A model generated the notes under the pieces. The model did no database searches, was not told where the DNA came from, and was given only the letters and a program-made list of their open reading frames with translations. This document shows positions 12,638-25,526 of a DNA stretch of 64,000 nucleotides, in pieces (the first letter of the stretch is position 1; each line of letters opens with the position of its first letter). The stretch is from Panonychus citri (Eukaryota; Arthropoda; Arachnida; Trombidiformes; Tetranychidae). A program made the position numbers and the translations under genes. The stretch is from positions 704,501 through 768,500 of the forward strand of contig NW_026515433.1 in assembly GCF_014898815.1 (NCBI RefSeq), written 5' to 3'.

Positions 12638-15600
12638 ATGGAAGAACCTTTAACTCCACGAGAATTTCTATCTCGATATAATTTACCTCAATTGGTTCGT
12701 ATTCATGAAGCTCATCGAGTTTCCCTGGACTCGACACTTTCCTCTGATTGTTCCAGTTTGAAAAGAGCTCGATCGACAATTAACTCATTGGAATTGAGTG
12801 AATCATCATCTGGATCATGTTCATCAACTTCAACCATGACAAGCGAATCCTTGAATTGTTCAGACTCATCAGGAATCGGTAGATCATCAAGACATCGACA
12901 AATACCGACAAAAATGCCCGAAAGAAACAATAATCATCACAATTATCATCTAAATCAACACCGTAATCACAACAATCATCTTGTTAACAATAACAATCAT
13001 AACGGTAAACACAAACGGATGACAATCAACGGAGCAATTGGACTGAATAAATTAACTACATCAACCTCATCACCAGGAATAATCAATTTCTCCTCCAACA
13101 ACACCAATAAAAAGCAAAGTGTCAAAACGATCTGTGGTATTAATCAACTTATCAAATCGTCTAGTGATCAAACCAAACAATCAGTTAATTGTGAAGAACT
13201 GGATCTTGATCAACCCTTCCTACTTTACAAGGCATATACGAGTAGGCAAGTTATTGGTTACACTGTTTCTCCCGATTCATCATTTGATTCAAATTACTTC
13301 AAAAAGGTTGGACCCAATTTATTGATTCCTGAAGGTTATAGAGGTAAGATGATTGACAATTAACTTTAATTAACTCACATTCATTTGGTTAACAGTTAAG
13401 CAACTTGATCAGACCACCATCATCAAAATATTTGCATATTCATTTGAACACTAATCAATTAATCAAACTTTAATTACATTGGTAAAGTTTTTTATTTGCA
13501 TTTGAAAGTATCTAATCATTATCATCATCATTCTATCAAATGATAACAATCAAAATTAAATATCAACAATCATCTGATAGTAATAACATTGTAATGCCTT
13601 CTCAATAATAACTGCTAATTAAGTTAATCACTTTTCATCAATACGATAAGTTATTAATGTGATTTATTGTCAATGAAATTGTTGATTGTTCAATTGATTT
13701 ATGGTTAAAGGTGACGATTGTAGCACCTTCAACTTTTTACCACTAATTAGTGATGAGCAATATAATGAAAAAATAAGCGACGACGTTAAGTTGATCAGTT
13801 GATCGTGACTTTTACCTGTTAAATTGTTGCACAGTTAACAACAATTAACTTAATCATTGCCGCGCTTTTAACAATCAACATGCAGAAGCTAATGAGGATG
13901 ATTAAGACTCGGTATTTGTTAATTTCAGAAGCAATCAAATGGTAAAAGAGGTCAACAAACAAAACAGACAATTTTAATCACTCAACGAACAACAATCAAG
14001 TTAAAAATTGTGAATTCTAATCAAGTTACATTTGTGTAACTCACTTTTTTTTCATTTCAATTTGAAGGTTTTAATTAACTTTGGCAATTTAAAATAATTA
14101 GGAATCATTATCAACGGCTTTAACCGCGCCTCAGGTCAATTGGTGATCCCTTTGGTTAATTGTTGTTTCCTAACAATTTATATTTTGCCGAAAATCAATT
14201 ACATTTCAATGAGGAGAAAAAGAAGAAAAAAATTATTAACATTTACTCAGTAATCACAATGAAAACGGATCACAACTTTTTCATCATTATTATTTATCTT
14301 CATCAGTTATCATCATAAGTAACTCACGATCATCTTAATCATTAGAGAGAAAACATCATTATCGATCTTTCGGTAAAATGACCTGAATCGATACGATAAA
14401 GTTTCAGAATCATATGAATCGCCTACATCTTATATAAAGAAAGAGCTAAAAACTGATTACTAATTTTCAGCTAATTTGCTTGATTATTATCATGTTTTGT
14501 TTTTGTCTGATTAATTTTAATTATTCAGGTTAATCAGAATTTTCAATCATGATTCCAACAATAATCATCTCTCAGACTTTAATTGTGATAAAAGGATTTG
14601 ATTAACTTTGATTGTTTTTGTTGTTGTTGTTGTTGATTATCATTCTGGTAATTCACTTGATTCCTATGAAAATGTATTAACAATTATTCACTTGATTCAA
14701 CAATCCAAATGAAAAGGTTACCTGAAGGTTAATTGTGGTTCTAATTTTAATTATTCTTATTAACTATTAATATTTATTATAACAATAATTAGCAGCAATA
14801 CCGATAGTTGAAAAACAATGACGTTATCTTGATTATCATTATAATGTTAATTGTAATTAGGCCTAATACATTTGTTTGTATTGTTTCAATTGCAATTACC
14901 TTGAAATTAAATTAATCATAAATCACGAAATAAAACCAACAAATTAAATGATCAACCTTCACTGATGGGCAACAATTTAAACAATTAAGCTTACCTCATT
15001 ATTAGAAACCATTGATTGTGTTTAAGATGATGATTAAGATTGACCATTGAATGATAACAATTAGCCTTGTAGTTAATCAACTCACAATCAGAATTATAAA
15101 TACAATCAAACTTTTTTTTCTTGGAAAACTTTTAAATTCTCGAACTTGTTTCGAGAGTTCTATCAACTATTATCAATGAACTTTATCAATTGTAATATGA
15201 AAAAAGTAATGATACATCTAATTAGTTTCAGTTGATCAACAATTAACTTAACTGTCTCCCTTTTATACACTATAAAAGTTGTAAATAATCCATCTCACTT
15301 CCTGATTTCATGATGGATTCATAATCTGAATGAAATTAAATGTTCCTCAGCTATTAAATCAAGTTAATCAAGGAAAACAATTTGATAAAGAGTAACGTTT
15401 TTAACACTGACAAATTGTTACACCTTAGTGTCAATGGACCCAACAACAATTAAGAAACTTTTTCCATCATAATTATCATCATCAACATCATCATGATTCT
15501 TTGTTATTCTAACAATTAAGGTCCATTAAACACCGAAAAATATGAAATTTATGATCACTTTATTTGTAAGAGAAAAAAAAATTTCATCGAATTTTTTCCG

Positions 15601-18600
15601 CCCAAAGTTCTAACAACTATTTTTCCCCGTTAATTTAATTGTTTGGATGTTTTATTTAGTAAATGAACGCAATTGATTTATATTTATGCGTTCGATTTGA
15701 TTGATTGGTTAAAATATCATCAATCAATCATGAGAATAATTTATGTAATCATCGATTGTTGAGTTTGATTGTTGTTTATTTTAATCTCTTGTTGATTTTA
15801 CTAAATGTTGACACTTCGAGAATTGTTGTAACGATTACATGATAAACTCAGAAGCATCTGATTCACAGCTAATGAAGACGATTAAATTATGATCATGAAT
15901 CTGGTGATAAAAATGAATTAGGTAAAAATGGTTAACACTCATTTGGGTTATCACAATTTGGAATCATAAGTTTGCATGAGAAAAAGTTTTCAGAAGCCTT
16001 TTAAATCTCTATGTTTATCTTACCTGGATGATCATCTTCATGATGATAATTGATGATAGGTAGAGAATAATCAACTTTTCCTCCTTGTTGACCGGTTTCT
16101 GGACCTCATTAGACTCATCATCATGTTCAACTGAACTCATTCAGCACATTAGAACTTTTTTATCGGAAAAAGTGTTTCTGAGCTTTCGTGTTCAGAATCT
16201 TTGATTCTGATTCCGACTCTGATTCTGAAAATGAATCTTTTTTTTTTCTTTTTTTTATTTCAAAATTTCACTTTTTCCCACATAAATCAACCATCTTCAT
16301 CGTTTCATCCAACTGCAATTTAGAGTCTTAATTGATAATTAACTTCGATCATTGCAATTAAAAAGTTGATCATAAACAAAAAATCAACACCAATTTTCAT
16401 GTTAACATTTTTCACTTTAGCTATTGATTGTCTCAAATCTTTGATTAAACACTTTTATCAGTTAATTGAACTTAATTGGTAAAGGTACCCACAAGTTCAA
16501 TTAGTTTGATTGCTACTGTCGGTAATCAACCTGCGGACAATCAGTGAGTTAAATTGCTCTTTAAGTTGATCAATCGGAAGGAGAAAACTTTTCAAGCAAT
16601 TAGCTTTACGTTCAGTAATTAATAACCCAGTGATCGTTTGGTTAATCATATGTACTGTAAATTCAGCAATTCAGACTGGTGTTCAGATTCAATTTGGTAC
16701 AAATTGTAACCAATTAATTATAATAGGAATTGTGATTTCAATTACCAATTTCTAATGCTCAAAATTTTCAACAATTAAAGGTAATTCATTTGCAGTTATT
16801 GATTAAAATTTTCTCAGTTAATGATTTTGTTTACTGAAATCAATTCTTACTCAACAATGACTAACCTTAAGTCCAATAAGATTTGAATTTTAGTTCAATT
16901 ATCATGACAGGGTGATAGCATCGTTTCCGTTTCCTGTTGATTGGAAAGTGTTATTATTTTTGAAGTACAAGTTTCTCAACATTCAATCAAATGTATTAAT
17001 AATTGTAATTATTGTGATTTATTGTTATGAATGAAAACAATTGTAATTGTTGATTCAAAACAGGAACAACAATCAAAATAAGTGATTGTTGTTGATTAAA
17101 TAACTATAATTCATAGTTGATTGTGATTATCCTCTAATCAATAACAATGTGAACAATTTATCGAGAACTGAGATTGATTAAATTCATAATCGTGATTAAA
17201 GTGCCAGAATTTAAAGACAAAAGTGAAAGATAACCGGAAGATAATCAGGAAGATGAAGATGAAAATAAGTATCAAGATGAGATGAACTTATTATTTGTGC
17301 AATTAATTGTATCCGAATTAATCGAAATGAAGTAAATATAATTAGTTAATCAAGACACAAGTTAATGAATTATAGTAATGTATTTGAGAGAGTGAAGTTG
17401 ATTAACGATTTAATCAACCGCTTCCTTGATGATTGAATTAATTGTCAACATCAACTTTATGTTAGTTAACTTTTTAATTTCATCTTTTTAAAGCTTTCGT
17501 CAGGTTTTTCTTAATTGTTGACTAACTGTTGAGACAAATCAACAGTTGATGTTGACACAATTCATTCAATTAACTAATTACCCAAAAGTCTCACAGCTAA
17601 TTGTTAACTGTAGTTTAATTTAGCTGCTTAAATTTGATAAAAACTTTTTTTTCCTCATAAAGTTTTAATTCACTTTGATTACTTTTCGATTTTGGCTACA
17701 ATTTAAATCATTTAATCATTAATCACGATTAAGGATCTTATCAGTTAATCGTGATGATTGTTACATGATTAAAATAATCACGGAAATGATAGTCGACAAG
17801 TAAGAACGAGATATTAGTTAATTGTTGATCAAATTTGGTTATTGTGGTTTACTGATTGATTTGTTTGATTGGAAATTGTTGATTGAATTCATGATGAAAG
17901 TCTAGTCAATTAAAATTAATTCAGTTGTGATAAAATCTTTTTTCATTTTCCATTAATTTAAATGTTAGATTTAAAATCCTATCACTTGTAATTTAGATGA
18001 TTTTGTTTGACGATTAACTTAATCACACCTTAAATTGTTGTGGTTTTCTTGGTGTGGTTAAGGTTTTAATTGATCGTAGTTATCTGATTGTGTTGGAGGT
18101 AATAGTTGATTAACTTAAAATTATAATTTATTGACAATTAATTGACTTTAATTCATTTTAACAAACTGATTTAACCTTGATTACAGTTGGTAAAGTGAAG
18201 GTGGAACTGTTCAGTTAGTTAATTGTTACAATTAAGCCAACAAATTTGAATAATTTGCTCACAAGACTATACAGCGGAAAAAGATATTGATTTAGTTAAA
18301 TTAACCATTTTAATTGTAATCACTAATTGAGTTATTAGTAAATCATTATTACCGTTATGGTTCAATAAAGATTTCACTTTGATTAACTTTCTTGTTTTTG
18401 GCTTAATTGTTATGATTACTTATGTAAATTAAAGCCAATTTGGTTTGTAATTGTTGAATATTTAACCTGCTGTTTACTGTGCTTGTAACAATTAGTAAAT
18501 TGTTTGGTTAAAAGTTTCATTAAAATTAAGCAAAAGCAAAAGTTAATCATGATAATTATATATTTGATTTAGTCTCAATTCATTTGGCAAGTGATTAATT

Positions 18601-21600
18601 TTAATCGGAATCTAAATTTTAATAGTAGCGAAATTATTGATTCTCATGATTAATTAGATAATAATTTATTCTAATGAATCGATTAGATTGATGATTAGTT
18701 AATTGTTTCCTGAAATCTTTTAATCACTTGGTTGGTGAATTGTCCAACCACTGATTTCTAATGGGTAATTAATTTCTGATCAATCAAAATTGATCAGGAT
18801 TAAGATGATCAACGACAAGATAATTAACTGAGGATTAAATTTAATTTTAAGAATTCAAAATTAGGTTAAGTGTGGTTTTGATCATTAGGATAACAATTAA
18901 CTAAATATCGATACGAAATTTTTAATTAATCTGAAGCTTTGAAGACTCAAAATGATTTTAGTTACAATGTTTAATTGTTCATAATCAAGAAATATTTTGA
19001 TTAATTAAAATTGTTTCGAGATTATTAAGATGATTGAATTGATAATTAAATCGTAATCAACCTTGATCAGAATGAAGATGATTATTGTTAAAAGGTTATT
19101 AACGTTTTAATTATAATTTCTATTCATAATAATTAACAGTGACTTTGATTAATTAAGAAATCACGAACTTGATTATGTTTCTTAATTAGATTTAATTAAT
19201 CTCAAGTGAACTTAGCAAATCAGTTATTGATTAACTTTGAATTAGAAATCAAATCAACTCAATTGAAAATTCAATGTTAATCAATTGTCACAATTAAAGG
19301 GTTAAGAGTAGCTGATTAGATGAAACTAATTGCTGTAATCAAACTTGATTGGAAACCTTGATTGTCCACAATTTAAACATCATCCTTCAATTTGATTGTT
19401 GTGATTTATCCTTTAATTATATTTAATCAACTGCTTACGCCTATTTAAATTTAAATTGATTGTCGTTAATCTGATAAATTGTTTAGTTTACCTTCAATTT
19501 GTTAAAGCTAATAATTGGTTTTGTATATTTAATTGTTAATTAACCGAATCAAATTAACCACATGAAGACATTGAAATTTAACGAAATCAAAGTTAATTGT
19601 GTCATCACTGAAATTATATATTAACAGTTAAATTTGTTGATTGTTGTTGGTTAATTGTACTTCTCAATAGTTTTACCAATTGACCTTAACAATTGCAAAT
19701 AGTTAGACGTTGATACTATTTTTCCTTAATTGTTAACCTTAATCACACTTTCTAATTTATATGATCATTAATATCAAAGTTTAAATTAATTAATCACGAT
19801 ACTTAATTGTTGCGATTTAAAAGGGAAAATCTAGTCGATTTAAGCTGCTTACCTACAATTAGATTAATTTAATTGTTAAACGTTTTGTTATTGTTTTTGT
19901 TTACAAGTGAAAGTGATTAATTAGTTGATTAATAAGCTGTTGATCTAATCAACTTGATAGAAAGTTTAAAATCATGATAAACTTTACAATTAATTAAACA
20001 ATCAACTAATTGTAGAAGTTTTTTCCTTCATTTTTTAGATTTATTTCATTAACTGTCAGCTCTTAGAGAGATTTTCTCAATTGTTTCATCTGCTAATTAA
20101 ATCTTACAATGAAATTTATATAATCAACAATTAGTTGATTGTTAATAGAGATCTCATAATAAGCGGAAATTAAATTGTTTAGGCTTAATTGTTGGAAAAC
20201 GTGGTCGATAAAAATTGAGACAATTAACAACGGCAATTCAATTGTGACCTGACAATGTATACGTTTTTTTACAATCACAATTAACTTGTCATGAAAAAGT
20301 GTGATAACAATTAATATCAATTGTAATTACGGTAACAATTTATTTCGTTGATTGTGATTAGCATCAAAGGCTTATGTTGATGTTTTTTTTGTAATCTTAA
20401 TCAACGTTAATTGTTACTTAAATATTACCAGATTTCCAATGACAATTGAAACTTTCTTTCCGGTATCTTAACAATTAACTGGAATGATTTATTGATTTTC
20501 AATTCAATTAAAATTAGAAGACAACAATTAACATGTAATAAAGGAAAGTTTTTTTTACTCTAAAAGAAATGAAACTTTTTCTCATGTGAAAATAGTTTCT
20601 CTGAGAATTCAATCAATTAAGTGAGTTCACTTTTAAATGAACAACTACAATTAAGAATTAATTGTTAATTGTTGTTTCCTCATTTTTACCCAATTCCAAT
20701 CTGAACAGATTCTAATCAAGAGATCGACCCTGAATCGCTCTAAAGCTCAGCTAATCAGCTCTTCTGGACTGTTGGCTAATGTCGAGCTCATGAGTTCGTG
20801 GCTCAAGATCGTAATTTAAACAAAGACTAATTTGTCTCAAGAAAAATCTGAAATAATCAAAAAGTTATTAATACCAAATGATTGACAGCCTGAAGGCATT
20901 TAAAGGTACTCGGTGCTGTCACCGCTTTGACAACATCAATGAGAATCAACACTCACTGATGTCAGAGATTCTAATCCGTTTTCTTTGATTGTTGAGAGGA
21001 AAAAGAGTTGATTACGAAAGAGTCTCTATTAATTGTGATTAAAATGGTAATTTGTTTATTTCCAAGTTTTAATTTAAATCATTTTACAACTTGTAAGAGT
21101 AATTAACTGTTTATATTAAAGTTTTAATTCGTGTTTACTATTGATGTGAATTTTTCACTCTCACTCTTTGTATTTACTCAGTGTTTTCATGTTTCTTATT
21201 ATTGTTGCTTTTTGTTAATCAAATGAATCGAGAATTGTAATTAATTAGATGTTAAGCTAATGACATTGACATTATTCTGATATTTTCCTTTGTTTCTTTC
21301 TCTCTCATCTTGACCACTCTTCAGGTTGGTTCTCTCTCGTCAATAGTAAAGGACACACAGCAGGTTATTTTAATTCTATCGATGAAGTTGGTCGAGCTCA
21401 TGTTCCGTACTTTTTGACTCGAGATGCGATTCGAGGATATAAAGCACCTCGATTCGCTGTATTAGCCGAAACACCAACTCGCGTAACCTCACTAATTGCT
21501 GTTAAAGGTAATTCAAATTATGAGCCCATTACCATTGAAGGAGGAACCGTATTGAGATTTGTTGGCGTTTATGAAGATATAAGCGCTTTTATCTTGTCAA

Positions 21601-24600
21601 ATGGTAAACCAAAAAGTTCATTAAGGTTCAAGAAAAATATGCCAACACCATTGGAACATGGTCCTAGATACGCCAAGTGCATTAGATTTGGTTCAGTCCC
21701 CGGCGGTGAGATTTTATTTGTACCCATAACCGAGACTGGAAGGTAAGCTTTTAGATCAATCAGTTTATCCTCATCCCAAGACAAACAATTAACTAAGGTC
21801 AGTTCATTACAATAAACGGATCAATATCAAACTACAAACACAACGATCACTTAAAATCATCAATTAACTTATATTGAGAATATAATTTTTGATTGAAGAG
21901 AAAGTAGGAGAGCGGAGAAAAGGCCTTGAATCTAAGGAGGAACCTAATGAAAAGTGACATATAAGAGATGATATATAATCTAAATCACTCTGAGAGCGAA
22001 ATTAGGCCAACATGGTGAGCCGATGATTTCTCAGAAGAAAAATATTCTTTTACAATTTACAAAATACAAAATTAGGTTGACTTGATATTCTGGTTTTTGG
22101 GTTTACTTATTTTTATAATTCCAACCGCACCAATAAAAGTGCGTACATCGAGATACGTTCAACACATATGATTATGCAGAAAATAATTTCCACTATTAAG
22201 ATTAGATTAGTGAAAGATAATTATGCTAATATAGAAATAAAATAGACTATCTAAATCTAAACTAATAATCTTAACTGTTTAATCATTTTGGATCCATTAA
22301 AATAAAGGTTTGGTGGTAAAAAACCTCAATCATGATTAAGTTAATTCGTCAACAGAAAACCATTGATGTTGATTCACCCATTCAACTGGTTTAATGACAT
22401 TTCCTTATAAATAATATTATGATATTATAAGAAACACTATTGACTTTACTAATGATGATTAAACTGATAATGATGATGAAAAGTGTTGATGATTATGATG
22501 GTGATAATCAAGTGAATTATTCTGACTATCATATAACTTTATTTGATTTGATTCTGATTGTTCATCATCACCTTCTCACGGCTCATCAATTGAATTTATC
22601 AATTGAACTTTTATTCTGAACAATCAAGAAAAAAAAGTGAAAAGTAACTTTTTAAGCTTCAATTAACATGATTATCATCAATTGTAATCATCCAACTGAA
22701 TAAGAGCTGAATTGATTGGAATGGTTATAAAATATAAATCATTACAAAAGATTTGATTGTTAACTATTATCGTTTTGTTGATTATTTTGATTCAACGTTT
22801 TAAGATCTTTGGTTGGTACTACAATTTGAAATTGATATTAATTGTAATCAACTTGATGGTAATCAATTGATTTCTCATTATCCTATTTGGTATGATAATG
22901 GTCATCATATTTTTTAATTGTTGTGTTGATTATCATTGACGAGCTTGTACCATGTTAGTAAATTGTGAGTAGTTTAGGCTGATGATTTAGAAGACATTCT
23001 TGCATGTTTAGTGTCATGGTTAATTATTATTCTGTTTTTAATTGTTCCAATTAATTCAGTGGCAATTAAAATGTTTACAGTCTTTATTTTATCTTATTGA
23101 CACTCATCAACTGACCTCTAACACGTTTCAATGTTAATTGTTACTCTTGATTCCTTATTAGCTAAAAGGAACCATAATTTAGTTGATCCAGTACCAAATT
23201 TAGCTGATCTAGTTGTTGTAGTTAGTTAATTACAAGTAGCAATCTAATTACGAGGGCATAATAACATTGAGAGTTCAACCAACTAAACAGACACCAAGTA
23301 AACATTAAACTTATTTTTAATCATCTTCATTGCTCTCAATGTCTATTATGTATGATTAAAGTTAATTGTTTACGTTTCGATTGCTCATCATAATTTGTTT
23401 AACTGTTATTTGATTAACGATTTTTGTTTACCTTAATTTGTTTCAGGTTCTATGTGATGGCTAAACGATCGAGTGAATTAAGTTACAATCATGTTTACTC
23501 ATTTTCTCAATTACTCCGATTCGTTAAATTACCGGTAACTGTTCAATTAGTAACTGGTCCTAGACCTCGTAATTATCCTAATTGTGATATTTTCCAACCA
23601 AATTTACCGACTAATTTCAGTGCTGTCCTGAGATTAGAGGAGATTCGGGTAAGTGATTTAGTAATGGAGCTAATCATTAATCATTACAATTTAATCAATT
23701 GATATGAAAGTGATAAGCAAAAAAAAGAGTTGATAGAAACTGCACCCAATTAAATTAAGGACATTTTGATATCGATATTAATTTAATATTTTGATTTAAT
23801 AGTAAAGATAAAGATAATAATCAAGTTTCATGGTCTTTTAATCAGTTCCTTTTTTTGGTAACAATTACTTCATGAAATTGAGAGTTAATTGTGTTTCTTA
23901 TTGATTAACTTTCATTTCAATAACTTTCCTGTAGAGTTTACATTTACCTCCTTTTAATTAAAACTTTAATTGTGATACTGTTTTCTACTTGCACAATCAA
24001 TTGATTATTAATTGAAAAGGATATTAAAGAAATTGGATAATTATAATGACTTCTAATATTTGATTTTTTTTTCTTCTTTTTTGTTTGCTGATTGTAGGTT
24101 CGAGATGTTATTCTTGGCTGTACTTTAAGATCACAATCGGCAATTAATGGTAACAACTCTGATCGAAGTAGCGCTTTATCGTCAATACGACGAACTTGGA
24201 GAGGAGGAAATCGATCGGCAATTAATAAGACCGAAGATAAGCCGACACTCCTTGAGTTTGATCTTGATTCGGGCTTCTCGTTTTACCGAACTTTTGTCGA
24301 AAGAAATGGAACCTTAAGTAGTCGAAAGATTCCCGAACTTGTTATCCAAAGGATCGGCTATTGTGATACTGAGGCTGATTCATGGAGACGGCAAATCAAA
24401 CTGGCTCATGATATTGTCACCAAAGATTCAGTAATTAATCAACAACCAACTTTACCATGTTATCGAAAGTCAAGAAAATCGCTATTCGATTCAGGTGTAA
24501 TTCCAGACTCACTACCCAATTGTGAGATTGATAAAATGGCCTCGATTGGATCTCGAACTTCATCTGGAGTTTCTACTGTTTCTAGATTGTCGAAAATTAT

Positions 24601-25012
24601 TCAAAAGTTTTGGTCTCCATTGAAAAAAGGTTCAACCGTTTCCGGATTTCGAAGTAAAAACGATCGACTTGAAGACTTGGATGTTGTTGAATTTGATGAT
24701 ATTGATGAGGAAGAAACAAATTGTGGCGAAGAAATTAACTGTAAAAAAGTTAATTCCAATGGAATTAAAGAAAATACTAACCAAAATCGTTCGAAACCAA
24801 TTGTTGCCGATCAACATCATTACGAAACATTGAAAAAAGTTGATGAGGTTAAATATTTTCCGCCGAAGCAAAAATTGACCCGTAAACAAACACTGGACGT
24901 TATATTTACCGATATTGAAGTTTCATCGATTGATAAAAATCGAACACCATCAAAATCAACAATTCCAACACCAAGTTCAGAGGATGAACCAGCTTATTCA
25001 ACAATTGAATAA
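12638..25012 (+). CDS. CABIT-domain protein (GAREM/Serrano-like)
   Basis: Exons 12638-13343, 21325-21742, 23447-23648 and 24098-25012 join in phase to 746 residues. The CABIT hallmarks are in the right order: FLSRYNLPQLVRI at residues 10-22, PFLLYKAY near 193, VGPNLLIPEGYRGWF across the first junction, GYFNSIDEVGRA in exon 2, and RFVKLPVTVQLV then PRPRNYP in exon 3. GAREM adaptors, which link receptors to Grb2 and Erk signalling, share this pattern. The first CABIT strand is cut off from the rest by about 165 residues rich in Ser, then Asn/His. The C-terminal third is charged and probably disordered, ending DEPAYSTIE. I see no SAM domain, so an arthropod CABIT protein such as Serrano may be closer than vertebrate GAREM. 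The start was chosen at MEEPLTPREF, the first Met before the conserved block; an upstream in-frame region without conservation exists. Family is firm, orthology uncertain. Confidence 0.8.
14620..14635. repeat. GTT microsatellite
   Basis: Five tandem TTG units in the first intron of the CABIT gene. Confidence 0.85.
20718..20976 (+). mobile_element. Candidate tRNA-derived SINE
   Basis: A segment of higher GC than its surroundings. A D-arm-like box A (AAGCTCAGCTAATCAGCT, 20742-20759) is followed after about 30 bases by GGACTGTTGGCTAATGTCG, which resembles a tRNA anticodon region, and then by a T-arm-like box B (GAGTTCGTGGCTC, 20792-20804). The spacing is right for a tRNA polymerase III promoter, but the arms are degenerate and no matching acceptor stem forms, so it is not a working tRNA gene. 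The unit is flanked by an 11-bp direct repeat, AGATTCTAATC, at 20707-20717 and 20966-20976, which fits a target-site duplication. The 3' body (about 20880-20963) contains two short hairpins. There is no clear A-rich tail. Confidence 0.5.
21743..23446 (+). other. Second intron of the CABIT gene
   Basis: An intron starting GTAAGC and ending TTTCAG. About 21890-22180 has a less monotonous base composition than the rest and may be an old inserted sequence, but no termini or coding potential could be recognised. Confidence 0.6.
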
Positions 25013-25526
25013 ATTATTGAGAGAATATAAAAAAAAGAGAAAACTTAATTAACCTAATTGTAAACACCTTTCGTCTAGTCTGTAAAATTGTGATACTTAT
25101 TTCGATAACTTTAAACTATTGTTAATACACTGTAATGTTGTTAAATGTATTTTTCCATCTTCATATTCATTAAAATATCAAACAAAAATTAATTATTTCT
25201 TCCAATTGAATTAATCAAGAAGAAGAAAAAAGTCAATCCATGTAGTGTCTTAATGGACCAAAAGATGGCGCCACTAAAGAAGGTGTGTTGTTCTTTTCTC
25301 TTTGAAGCCAATAGAGGTCGCGATTGTTTCCCAGATGATTTTTCTATTGAATTGAATTCATGGTCATGTGGGTTCTTTGAGTCGACTGAATTTCCATGAA
25401 TTTGAAACAATTAATGTTTGCAATAATCAAGGTGTTTTTTTAGTTAAATTGGATGTGAAATTTTTTGGTTATCGTTAAACCGTTTCCATTAGTGTTACAC
25501 TGTGATCAAATCTCTATTTCTTAAAA
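25013..25526. other. Intergenic region between the CABIT gene and SELENOI
   Basis: Holds the 3' UTR of the CABIT gene and the 5' region of SELENOI. The 60 bases before the SELENOI start are AT-rich without a clear TATA box. Open frames here show no domains. Confidence 0.6.

Larger units (their letters stand above)
13344..21324 (+). other. 8-kb first intron of the CABIT gene
   Basis: A long AT-rich intron with the same motif-rich background as the preceding spacer. It contains a GTT run at 14620-14635, a palindromic TATA-like site at 15260-15278 and the SINE candidate near its 3' end. I recognise no gene inside it on either strand. Confidence 0.65.

Noticed and set aside
15260..15278. Palindromic TATA site CTTTTATA-CAC-TATAAAAG as a hidden promoter
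   Set aside because: No gene or transcript-like feature starts near it in either direction; in such AT-rich DNA it can arise by chance.
20742..20804. A functional tRNA gene
   Set aside because: Box A- and box B-like parts are present, but no acceptor stem forms and the D and anticodon arms are degenerate. A SINE head fits better, given the flanking 11-bp repeats.
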